64,000 bases of DNA from Sphingobium scionense (lineage in GTDB: Bacteria > Pseudomonadota > Alphaproteobacteria > Sphingomonadales > Sphingomonadaceae), in assembly GCF_014197035.1 (NCBI RefSeq), contig NZ_JACIEU010000003.1, positions 62,001-126,000 on the forward strand. Reading direction: 5' to 3'. Of this stretch, positions 32,057 through 39,042 are shown one piece after another (positions within the stretch are counted from its first letter, which is position 1; the number at the start of each line of letters is the position of its first letter). The notes under the pieces are model-generated. The model worked only from the letters and a program-made list of their open reading frames with translations. It had not been told where the DNA came from and made no database searches. Both the position numbers and the translations under genes were made by a program.

Positions 32057-33284
32057 GGCGCAGCGCCTCCCGCAGTTTATAGGGCGTTGGAACGGGCCTC
32101 GCTGCTGGCGCGCCACGCGTCAGATAATCCGCGACCGCCCTGGCCCCGCGCGCCGAGGCAGGCGCGCCACCGCTGGTGAAGGTATCGGACAGGCCGCGCC
32201 GCTGGGCGGCGTCATACATGCCATGGGCGGCCATGGCGGCGGCGACCTTGTCCGGGATGCGATCGGCGCATTCATGGACCGGGCCATAATGCCAATGGGC
32301 ATAGTTGGGATCGTCGCGCCATTGCGCGCCATGGCCGTTGAGGAACAGGCAGGGGCGCGGCGTGGCGATGAATTCGTAGATCTGGCTCGATACGTCGCCG
32401 ATATAGGCGGCGGCAAGCTGGACATAGCTCATGTCGATGCTGGCCCGGCTGCCCAGGTCGACATGGATATGCGGCAGGCCGGCAAATTCGGCCAGCATGC
32501 GCTCGGCCGCGGCGCGCTTGCGGCGATTGTCGAACAGCCGGACATGGGGCGCGACGATCAGGTTGAACCGGTCATCGGCCGCGAACTGGCGCAGCACGTC
32601 CATGCCCATCGCCTGCCAGGAGGAGAGGCGCGGCGAGAAATGCGGGTTGTACAGGATGATCGGGCGATTGTCGGTGAAGGGGCTGGCCGGGCGCTGGCCC
32701 CGGGTCAGGTCGAACTTGCCATAGCCGGCAATGGCATAATGATCCTCGCGGATAAGGCCCTGTGCCAGCATCCGGCGGCGCTGCTTCTCGCCCGCCAGCA
32801 GGACGAAATCGAACAGGGCGATGCGTGGATCATAGCCGACCGCCCGGTCGCCCGCGCCATGACAGGTGTGGATGAAACGGCTGTCCGCCAGCCCCAGCCG
32901 GCGCAGCAGCAGCGAGGTGCGTTCGGGCACGACGATCGCGTCATAGCGCGCGAGGCGGCGGCGCGCGGCGAGCAGGGTGGCGAGCTTGGGCGGGCTGGCA
33001 TGGCCCGACAGATGGGACAGGGTGCGCAGCCAGATATTGTCGAGATGGATGAAGTTCAGCCGGCCGCCGCCATGACGGGCGGCCAGATCGCGGGCCAGGG
33101 CAACATGGTCGGCCCCGGCCGCGATGATGTCGATGCGAAAGCGCGGATCATGCGACAATTCCAGTGCCAGCGGCATGGCGTGCGGAAGATGATGGATCTG
33201 CGCGTTGAAAAAGAAGCAGATCGACTGGGTCGGCCTGCTTGTCTGGTCGGTCCGGGCCGGGAAATTGATCGGCTGTTGTATCAC
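32049..33284 (-). CDS. CDP-glycerol glycerophosphotransferase-like (TagF-type) protein
   Basis: A 411-residue protein resembling the GT-B superfamily of poly(glycerophosphate) transferases: YNPHFSPRLSSW in the linker and DVSSQIYEF in the donor domain, compared with the TDYSS-type motif of TagF. Family members polymerise glycerol-phosphate or transfer sugar-phosphate groups. In a Gram-negative it may decorate a surface glycan together with the adjacent glycosyltransferase and sulfotransferase. It is the first gene of the minus-strand unit. Function is inferred only from fold-level motifs. Confidence 0.65.
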   Translation of the reverse strand: MIQQPINFPARTDQTSRPTQSICFFFNAQIHHLPHAMPLALELSHDPRFRIDIIAAGADHVALARDLAARHGGGRLNFIHLDNIWLRTLSHLSGHASPPKLATLLAARRRLARYDAIVVPERTSLLLRRLGLADSRFIHTCHGAGDRAVGYDPRIALFDFVLLAGEKQRRRMLAQGLIREDHYAIAGYGKFDLTRGQRPASPFTDNRPIILYNPHFSPRLSSWQAMGMDVLRQFAADDRFNLIVAPHVRLFDNRRKRAAAERMLAEFAGLPHIHVDLGSRASIDMSYVQLAAAYIGDVSSQIYEFIATPRPCLFLNGHGAQWRDDPNYAHWHYGPVHECADRIPDKVAAAMAAHGMYDAAQRRGLSDTFTSGGAPASARGARAVADYLTRGAPAARPVPTPYKLREALRHG

Positions 33285-33424
33285 GCTGCACTCCGGGTCT
33301 GACGCTGGTCAGGCGGAGTGTCTGCGGCGGGTTTTGCCCGGCGATTTCAGATTGCGGCGACGTCTGTAACATTGTGCGCCGGGATCGGCATTTCGATGTC
33401 AGCCTTGCCGGGCGATGAACTTCC

Positions 33425-33922
33425 CTATTTCCGGACGACGGCGGCGTTGAGGAACGGATCATTGCCGATGAACATCGGCGTGCTGTCGAACAGCGAGATG
33501 CGCCATTCGCCGTCCGCGTCCCGGCGAAATTCCATGCGGCAATCGGCGACGATGGTCGGCCCGACCAGATTCAGGATCGGCGCCTTGCCCTCACCCGAAT
33601 AATTGACCAGCATGAACTGCGCGCTGCCATGGTCGGCGGCCGGGAATTGTATGCGCATATTGGTGATGGTATGCCGCTGGGTGCGGACGCCGTCCTTCTG
33701 CTGGGTGGCGACCCGCTCGTTGCGGGCGGTGTAGAAGGCGGTGATCGGGCCATGGCCCTGATGCAGGGTGCCGCCGACCAGATAATGGCAGTCGTCCGTG
33801 CAGAGCGGCGCGACGTTCATGCCGCCGTTGAGGTCGAGATCATAGCCCCATTCGATCACCAGTTGCTCGATTTCCAGCGCGGCAATGGCGGTTTCGGCGG
33901 TGAAGCGGGGCATTATCCTCAT
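33425..33922 (-). CDS. SnoaL-like / nuclear transport factor 2 family protein
   Basis: A 165-residue cone-shaped-fold protein of the SnoaL_4 type (MPRFTAETAIAALEIEQLVIEWGYDLD at the N-terminus, an antiparallel sheet after it). Family members are small enzymes, often hydratases, cyclases or isomerases, or dioxygenase-subunit-like proteins. ATG 33922 and ATG 33913 are both possible, with AGGAAAGG or GGATGAGG upstream respectively. It stands alone, with no partner gene that indicates a substrate. Confidence 0.75.
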   Translation of the reverse strand: MRIMPRFTAETAIAALEIEQLVIEWGYDLDLNGGMNVAPLCTDDCHYLVGGTLHQGHGPITAFYTARNERVATQQKDGVRTQRHTITNMRIQFPAADHGSAQFMLVNYSGEGKAPILNLVGPTIVADCRMEFRRDADGEWRISLFDSTPMFIGNDPFLNAAVVRK

Positions 33923-34025
33923 CCTTTCCTATGGCATACGGCTCTTTCCGACAGCTTGTGCGCATGGGGATGGGCGCCCGCAAGCGCAGAGGGCTCCGCC
34001 GTGGCGATGCTTGGCGATCGACCGG

Positions 34026-35036
34026 TCAGGGCGTAGGGGCGACCGCGTCCATGATGGTGAGCTTCTCGCCGGTGGAGGCGCCGACGCTGGAGTCCGTCAC
34101 CAGGATCGTCGTTCCTGGCTTCAACTGGCTGCGGATCTTGTTGTAGAAGCCGCGCGGCAGGCGCACCCGGTTCAGCACCGCTTCGTCCACGACATTTTCG
34201 ACATCATTTTCATGGCCGGGCAGGCCGACATAGAGCCAGTGGGGCTTGCCGTCCTTGCCGGTGGACAGGGTGATGACATGGGAGCCGGGGTCGCCATCCT
34301 TGATCTCTGCGACGCTGCGGCCGATTTCGGTGCCGTTGCGCAGCACGACGATCCGCTGTTCCTTCTTCGACACGATGATGGTCAGCGGGCCGCTGGTCGC
34401 CAGTTCGGGCTGCCAGCGATATTCTTCGCCGTTGAGCGGGCGATATTCGACCTGCTCGCCCTTGTCGTTGATCGGCGACAGTAAGTTGGCCTGGCTGGTG
34501 CGCATATGGGTGGCGGCATTGCCCTGGACCACGACGGTCGCGCCCAGGCTGGTGATGGCGAACAGTTCCTGCGAGAATTTATAGGGCAGGTGGATGCAGC
34601 CATGGCTTTCGGGATAGCCCGGCAGGCCGCCGGCATGGAGCGCCACGCCGTCCCAGGTCAGGCGCTGCTGATAGGGCATGGGTGCGTTATTATAGGTGCT
34701 GGACCGATGGTCCTTGTCCTTCTGCAATATCGTGAAGACGCCGGTCGGCGTTTCATGCCCTTCCTTGCCCGAGGAGATGGTGGCGACGGCGATGCGCACG
34801 CCGTTGCGATAGACGGTCGCGATCTGGCGCGAGAGATCGACATAGACGAGCAGAGGCCCGGTCGGCGACACCTGCGGCGCCCAGACCCATTGGCCCGGCT
34901 TCAGATTGTCGGCGCGGCGAGCAAATTCGGGTGGTGATGTGGCGCGATCGCCTTGCGCCAGGGCGACATCCGCACAGAATATGGCGAGGGAGGAAAGCGT
35001 TGCGCAGCGGATGAGATTGCGGCTGATGATACGCAT
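34026..35036 (-). CDS. L,D-transpeptidase (YkuD domain)
   Basis: A 336-residue exported enzyme: the signal peptide ends near ADVALAQ (about residue 28). The YkuD catalytic motif is complete: His134, then SHGCIHLP with His145 and the nucleophile Cys147. Such enzymes form 3-3 cross-links in peptidoglycan or attach proteins to it. A second, beta-rich repeat region follows the catalytic domain (about 200-330), making the protein longer than minimal family members. ATG 35036 is used because the signal peptide starts there. Confidence 0.9.
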   Translation of the reverse strand: MRIISRNLIRCATLSSLAIFCADVALAQGDRATSPPEFARRADNLKPGQWVWAPQVSPTGPLLVYVDLSRQIATVYRNGVRIAVATISSGKEGHETPTGVFTILQKDKDHRSSTYNNAPMPYQQRLTWDGVALHAGGLPGYPESHGCIHLPYKFSQELFAITSLGATVVVQGNAATHMRTSQANLLSPINDKGEQVEYRPLNGEEYRWQPELATSGPLTIIVSKKEQRIVVLRNGTEIGRSVAEIKDGDPGSHVITLSTGKDGKPHWLYVGLPGHENDVENVVDEAVLNRVRLPRGFYNKIRSQLKPGTTILVTDSSVGASTGEKLTIMDAVAPTP

Positions 35037-35137
35037 ATTCGGCCCCCATGCTCCTTGTCGGGCAAGGCTTATCGGTGTTTCCACAAGAGCGCTATCGGGG
35101 AATGGCCCTATGAGGCTCCGAAATAGTGGGGGGATTG

Positions 35138-35872
35138 CTATCGCCGTGTGATGCCGGCGCCGCCGTCCACCGGGAATACGCCACCGGTGATCCAGGCCGC
35201 TTCGTCCGACGCCAGGAACAGCACCAGGTTAGCGACATCCTCGACCGTGCCGAGCCGGCCGAGCGGATGGCGCAGGATATTGGCCGCGAGTGCCGCCGCC
35301 GGATCGGGTTGCTGGTCGAAGGAGGCGCGCAACATCGCCGTGTCGATCGAGGCCGGGGCGACGCAATTGGCGCGGAGACCGTCGGTCGCGACTTCCAGCG
35401 CAAAGCCCTTCATGAAGGTTTCGAGGCCACCCTTCGATGCGGCATAGGCGGCCAGGCTGGGCGCGCCCATGCGGGCATTGATCGAGGAAATGAAGACGAA
35501 ATTGCCCCGGCCTGCGCGCTGCATGGCGGGGGCGAAGGCCTGGACCAGTCGGACCGCGCCGCCGACATTGACATCATAGACCGCATTGAATGCCTGGGGC
35601 GAGGAGGCGAAGATGTCGGCCTGTTCGGTCGCGGCGCCGGCATGGACAATGATATCCGGCGCGCCAAGCCGCGCCAGCAGGTCCGCCGCGCCCTGCGCAA
35701 TGCCCTCATCGTCGGTGAGATTGCAGATCCATGCTGCGTTCCCTGCATCGGGAGCTATCCGGTCCATCGCGACGACATGGGCACCCTCTGCCCGGAAACG
35801 GGTGCAAATGGCTGCACCGATGCCCCCGGCGGCGCCGGTGACGAGGGCGATCTTGCCGGATAGGCGGGGCAT
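35138..35872 (-). CDS. SDR-family NAD(P)-dependent dehydrogenase, sugar-acid locus
   Basis: A 244-residue short-chain dehydrogenase: TGAAGGIG cofactor motif, the N-H-A-G variant VHAGAA, catalytic Ser (ISSIN) and YAASKGG. The C-terminal WITGGVFPVDGGAG is standard. It is divergent from the aldolase-dehydratase operon across a 136-base regulatory region and probably acts in the same pathway, for example as a sugar or 2-keto-3-deoxy-sugar-acid dehydrogenase. The exact substrate cannot be read from the sequence. Confidence 0.88.
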   Translation of the reverse strand: MPRLSGKIALVTGAAGGIGAAICTRFRAEGAHVVAMDRIAPDAGNAAWICNLTDDEGIAQGAADLLARLGAPDIIVHAGAATEQADIFASSPQAFNAVYDVNVGGAVRLVQAFAPAMQRAGRGNFVFISSINARMGAPSLAAYAASKGGLETFMKGFALEVATDGLRANCVAPASIDTAMLRASFDQQPDPAAALAANILRHPLGRLGTVEDVANLVLFLASDEAAWITGGVFPVDGGAGITRR

Positions 35873-35890
35873 ATCTTCTCCATTCGTATT

Positions 35891-35978
35891 TATAAAAGCA
35901 ACATATCATGTCGTTTAACTCTAGCAATGACATAATTCTGGCGATGTTAGATTGACGTGTTGCTAAATGAGCGATAAT
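35891..35978. promoter_or_regulatory. candidate promoter/operator region of the sugar-acid operon
   Basis: AGCAACA at 35897-35903 lies inside TATAAAAGCAACA (35891-35903), and the opposite orientation TGTTGCT is at 35958-35964. TTGACG (35952-35957) and GATAAT (35973-35978) form a possible promoter for the aldolase gene, with 15-base spacing. Similar elements occur upstream of the TonB receptor gene at 39043. Confidence 0.55.
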
Positions 35979-36008
35979 TGAGATGGAAACAGGAGAGGAA
36001 GGGGTTCC

Positions 36009-36914
36009 ATGAAGGTCAGTGGCGTATATCCGGTTCTGCCCACGCCGTTCGATGCGTCGGGTGCGATCGACGATAGCGGCATGGATGCGATTGTCGATTT
36101 CGTCGTCGATTGCGGCGTCGACGGGGCGGTCTTTCCGGGCCTCGCCAGCGAATATGACATGCTCTCGCTCGACGAGCGGATCGGCCTTATCGGCCGCATC
36201 GCCACGCGCATCGATGGCCGCATCGGCTTCATCATCGGCGCGTCCAGCGCCGACATCGAGGAAAGCCTGGCGCTGATCCGTGCGGGCAAGGCGGTAGGGG
36301 CCGCCGGCGCGATGGTGATGACGCCGGGCGCGCTGGCCGGCGACAATGAGGCGCTGGCCGCCCATTATCGCGCGCTCGGCGAAGCCGGCCTGCCGCTGAT
36401 GCTGCAAAATGCGCCCCGGCCGATGGGCGCGGGCCTCAGCGCCGAGGATGTCATCGCCGTGGTCGGCGCGGTCCCCGCCATCCACTGGGTCAAGGAAGAG
36501 AATATGCCGTGCGGCCAGCGGATCAGCGCGATCCGTGCCGCCGCGCCCGATCATCTGCTGGGCATTTTCGGCGGGGCGGGTGGCCGCTACATCACCGACG
36601 AACTGGCGCGCGGCGCGATCGGCACCATGCCGGCGGCCGAACTGCCCGAGGCGCATGTCGCGCTGATGGCCGCCCATCTGGCCGGCGACGGCGATGCGGT
36701 GCGCACCCATTATGAACGGATGCTGCCGCTGCTGATGATGCAGGCGGTGTTCCGCTGGCGCCTGACCAAGGGCGTGTTGCGCCGGCGCGGCCTGATCGCC
36801 GACGCCTTCACCCGCGCGCCCGGCTCGGACCTGGACGAGGGTGACCAGCGCGAGCTTGACCGCATCCTCGCGCGGATCGACGATTGGACCGGAATCGGCG
36901 TGGTGCAGGGCTGA
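36009..36914 (+). CDS. DHDPS-family aldolase/dehydratase with Gln at the catalytic Tyr position
   Basis: A 301-residue (beta/alpha)8 class I aldolase-type protein. The Schiff-base lysine is Lys162 (HWVKEEN), matching Lys161 of E. coli DHDPS. The position of catalytic Tyr133 is Gln133 (MLQNAP), and the GxxGE loop reads GLASE. It therefore belongs to a distinct subgroup, probably acting on 2-keto-3-deoxy-sugar acids. AGGAG at 35991 supports ATG 36009. The next gene, an enolase-superfamily dehydratase, follows within about 15 bases. Confidence 0.85.
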   Translation: MKVSGVYPVLPTPFDASGAIDDSGMDAIVDFVVDCGVDGAVFPGLASEYDMLSLDERIGLIGRIATRIDGRIGFIIGASSADIEESLALIRAGKAVGAAGAMVMTPGALAGDNEALAAHYRALGEAGLPLMLQNAPRPMGAGLSAEDVIAVVGAVPAIHWVKEENMPCGQRISAIRAAAPDHLLGIFGGAGGRYITDELARGAIGTMPAAELPEAHVALMAAHLAGDGDAVRTHYERMLPLLMMQAVFRWRLTKGVLRRRGLIADAFTRAPGSDLDEGDQRELDRILARIDDWTGIGVVQG

Positions 36915-36928
36915 AGGATATGGGCGCG

Positions 36929-38104
36929 ATGGACGATGTGATCGAGCGGCTGGATGTCTTCACCGTCACCATACCCCGCGATGTGCCCTATCTGGGCGCA
37001 TTGGGGCCGGGCGAGGAAGTCAACGCGGCCGGCTATATCGTCCGGCGCCGCAACGGCACCATCTATCCGACGGTCGACCGATCGGTGGTGGTGCGCGCCA
37101 CCAGCCGGTCGGGACTGGTCGGCTGGGGCGAAACCTATGGCCTGGTCGCGCCGGGGGCGATCCATGAACTGGTCGATGATGTCATCGCGCCGATCCTGGT
37201 CGGCCGATCGGCCCATGATGTCGAGGTGATCTGGGAAGATCTTTACGACCTGATGCGAGTGCGCGGCTATCAGGGCGGTTTCTGGCTGGACGCGATGGCG
37301 GCGGTCGACATCGCGCTGTGGGACATTCATGCCCGCGCCGTCGGCCTGCCGCTTTGCCGCGTCCTGGGCGGCCAGCGGCGCGAGACTATTCCGGCCTATG
37401 TCTCCGGCCTGCCGGAACCGACGTTGGAGGCGCGCTGCGCGCTGGCGAAGCGCTTCGTCGACCAGGGATTCGATGCGATCAAATTCGCCGGTGTCGTCAG
37501 TTTCGACGGTATCGAGGCGGAGGCGCGGGCCTTGCGGGCCGCGATCGGCCCGGACGTCAAGCTGATGGTCGACCTGCACTGGATGTATTCGGCGGCCGAG
37601 GCGGTGGCACTGATCCGCCGGCTGGAGCCGCATGACCTCTATTTCGCCGAGGCACCGGTCAAGCCCGAGGATGTGGCGGGGCTGGCCGATGTCGCTGCCC
37701 GCGTCGCGACGCCGATCGCGGCGGGCGAGGAATGGCGCAGCGTGTTCGACGCCCGGCCGCGACTGGAAGCGCGGGCAGTATCGATCGTGCAGCCTGAGAT
37801 GGGCCATACCGGTATTACCCAGTTCATGCGCATTGCCAGGCTGGCGGAGGCACATCATGTCCGGGTGATGCCGCATGCGACCATCGGCGTCGGCATCTTC
37901 GCGGCGGCCAGCCTGCATGCCGCTGCGGCGGTGCGCGATCTGCCCTATCATGAATATCAGCATTCGATCCTGCCGCGTTCGGCGCTGCTGCTCGACGGGC
38001 GCCTGTCCTGCACGGCCGGCGCTTTTGCCCTGCCCGAAGGGCCGGGATTGGGGGTGGCGCCGAACGCGGCCTTCTGGAACCATGTAACGCGGGGACGGCA
38101 ATGA
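36929..38104 (+). CDS. enolase-superfamily sugar-acid dehydratase (mandelate racemase/MLE family)
   Basis: A 391-residue member of the MR/MLE family. Metal ligands are Asp215 (VDLHW), Glu241 (FAEAPV) and Glu267 (AGEEW); the general base is His316 (MPHATIGVG), and Lys185 (DAIKFAG) sits on the second strand. The His base places it with acid-sugar dehydratases rather than muconate lactonising enzymes. It probably dehydrates an aldonate or uronate to a 2-keto-3-deoxy acid. ATG 36929 is chosen because AAGGA sits ten bases upstream; ATG 36920 is too close to it. Confidence 0.87.
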   Translation: MDDVIERLDVFTVTIPRDVPYLGALGPGEEVNAAGYIVRRRNGTIYPTVDRSVVVRATSRSGLVGWGETYGLVAPGAIHELVDDVIAPILVGRSAHDVEVIWEDLYDLMRVRGYQGGFWLDAMAAVDIALWDIHARAVGLPLCRVLGGQRRETIPAYVSGLPEPTLEARCALAKRFVDQGFDAIKFAGVVSFDGIEAEARALRAAIGPDVKLMVDLHWMYSAAEAVALIRRLEPHDLYFAEAPVKPEDVAGLADVAARVATPIAAGEEWRSVFDARPRLEARAVSIVQPEMGHTGITQFMRIARLAEAHHVRVMPHATIGVGIFAAASLHAAAAVRDLPYHEYQHSILPRSALLLDGRLSCTAGAFALPEGPGLGVAPNAAFWNHVTRGRQ

Positions 38105-38150
38105 AAGATCTGGGCTGGCTAAACGCCATGGTCGGACGCTAGAAACGGCC

Positions 38151-38873
38151 ATGCGCACGAAAATCAACGCCCAGCCCAACCAGAGCCTGATCGACGGGAT
38201 CACCACGCTTCAGGCGCTCGCTTCCTCGCCCGAGCCGATCGGCTGCCGCGAACTGGCGCGACAGCTGGATTCCGATCCGACCAAGATCAATCGGCTGCTC
38301 AAGACGCTGGCCTATCTGGGCATAGCCCGCCAGACCGCGAACCGCAAATATACCGCCGGGCCGGGCATGCATGTGCTGGCGGCGCAGAGCCTGTTCGCGT
38401 CCGGCCTGATCCGCCGCGCCCTGCCGGAGCTGGAGCAGCTGCGCCGCTATGGCCATACGGTGGCGATGGGCGTATTGTGGAACGACAGCGTCTCCTATCT
38501 CTTTCACGCCCCGCCGGGGATCGAGGCGTCGCGCGGCCTGGGCCGTATCGGCCTGTTGCCGGCAACCACCAGCGGCATCGGCATCGCGCTGCTGGCCGAA
38601 CTGGAGGACGCGGATGTGCGCGAGCTTTATGAAGGGCGCGACATTCCCATGTTCCCCGACGGCATCGACAGCCTGCTCGCCAAGCTGAGCGAGGTCCGTG
38701 CGCTGGGCTATGCGCGCGTCCATGTCGCCGACGAGCGCGACCATCATATCGTGTCGGTGTCGATGGGCGATCCGGTTCATGCCGGCATCGCCATGTCCGG
38801 CTGGATTCCCGAGGGGGCGACGGCGCCGCTGGTCGAGGCTCTGCGCGAGGCGGCGCAGCACATCGGGGAATGA
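38151..38873 (+). CDS. IclR-family transcriptional regulator
   Basis: A 240-residue regulator with an N-terminal winged helix (about 10-70, REL-ARQLDSDPTKINRLLKTLAYLG) and a C-terminal ligand-binding GAF-like domain (about 80-235). IclR proteins commonly sense a pathway intermediate and repress or activate the adjacent catabolic genes. It lies 46 bases after the dehydratase gene and upstream of the TonB receptor operon, so it probably controls both units. Candidate TGTTGCT half-sites are seen in both promoter regions. Confidence 0.9.
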   Translation: MRTKINAQPNQSLIDGITTLQALASSPEPIGCRELARQLDSDPTKINRLLKTLAYLGIARQTANRKYTAGPGMHVLAAQSLFASGLIRRALPELEQLRRYGHTVAMGVLWNDSVSYLFHAPPGIEASRGLGRIGLLPATTSGIGIALLAELEDADVRELYEGRDIPMFPDGIDSLLAKLSEVRALGYARVHVADERDHHIVSVSMGDPVHAGIAMSGWIPEGATAPLVEALREAAQHIGE

Positions 38874-38874
38874 A

Positions 38875-39000
38875 TGTTGCTTCATATGATACAAATATAG
38901 GGGTGCATCGATTTTCTCCAGTAAAAATGGCCAATTAAATCGATATAAAAGCAACAAATTTCAGATTTCGGGATTGACACGTCGCTAATTGTGCAACAAT
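38875..39000. promoter_or_regulatory. candidate promoter/operator region of the TonB-receptor operon
   Basis: TGTTGCT (38875-38881) and AGCAACA (38950-38956, within TATAAAAGCAACA) repeat the elements at 35891-35964. TTGACA (38974-38979) and the A/T-rich AACAATT (38995-39001) are possible -35 and -10 boxes, aligning with the promoter at 35952. It lies between the IclR gene and the receptor gene. Confidence 0.55.
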
Positions 39001-39042
39001 TTCCTTCTCAGAAGCACAATGCTCGCACAGGAGGGGATGAAG

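Noticed and set aside
36929..38104. Second muconate cycloisomerase
   Set aside because: Lacks the KxK motif and has a His base (MPHATIG), so it fits acid-sugar dehydratases; its neighbours are sugar-acid genes.
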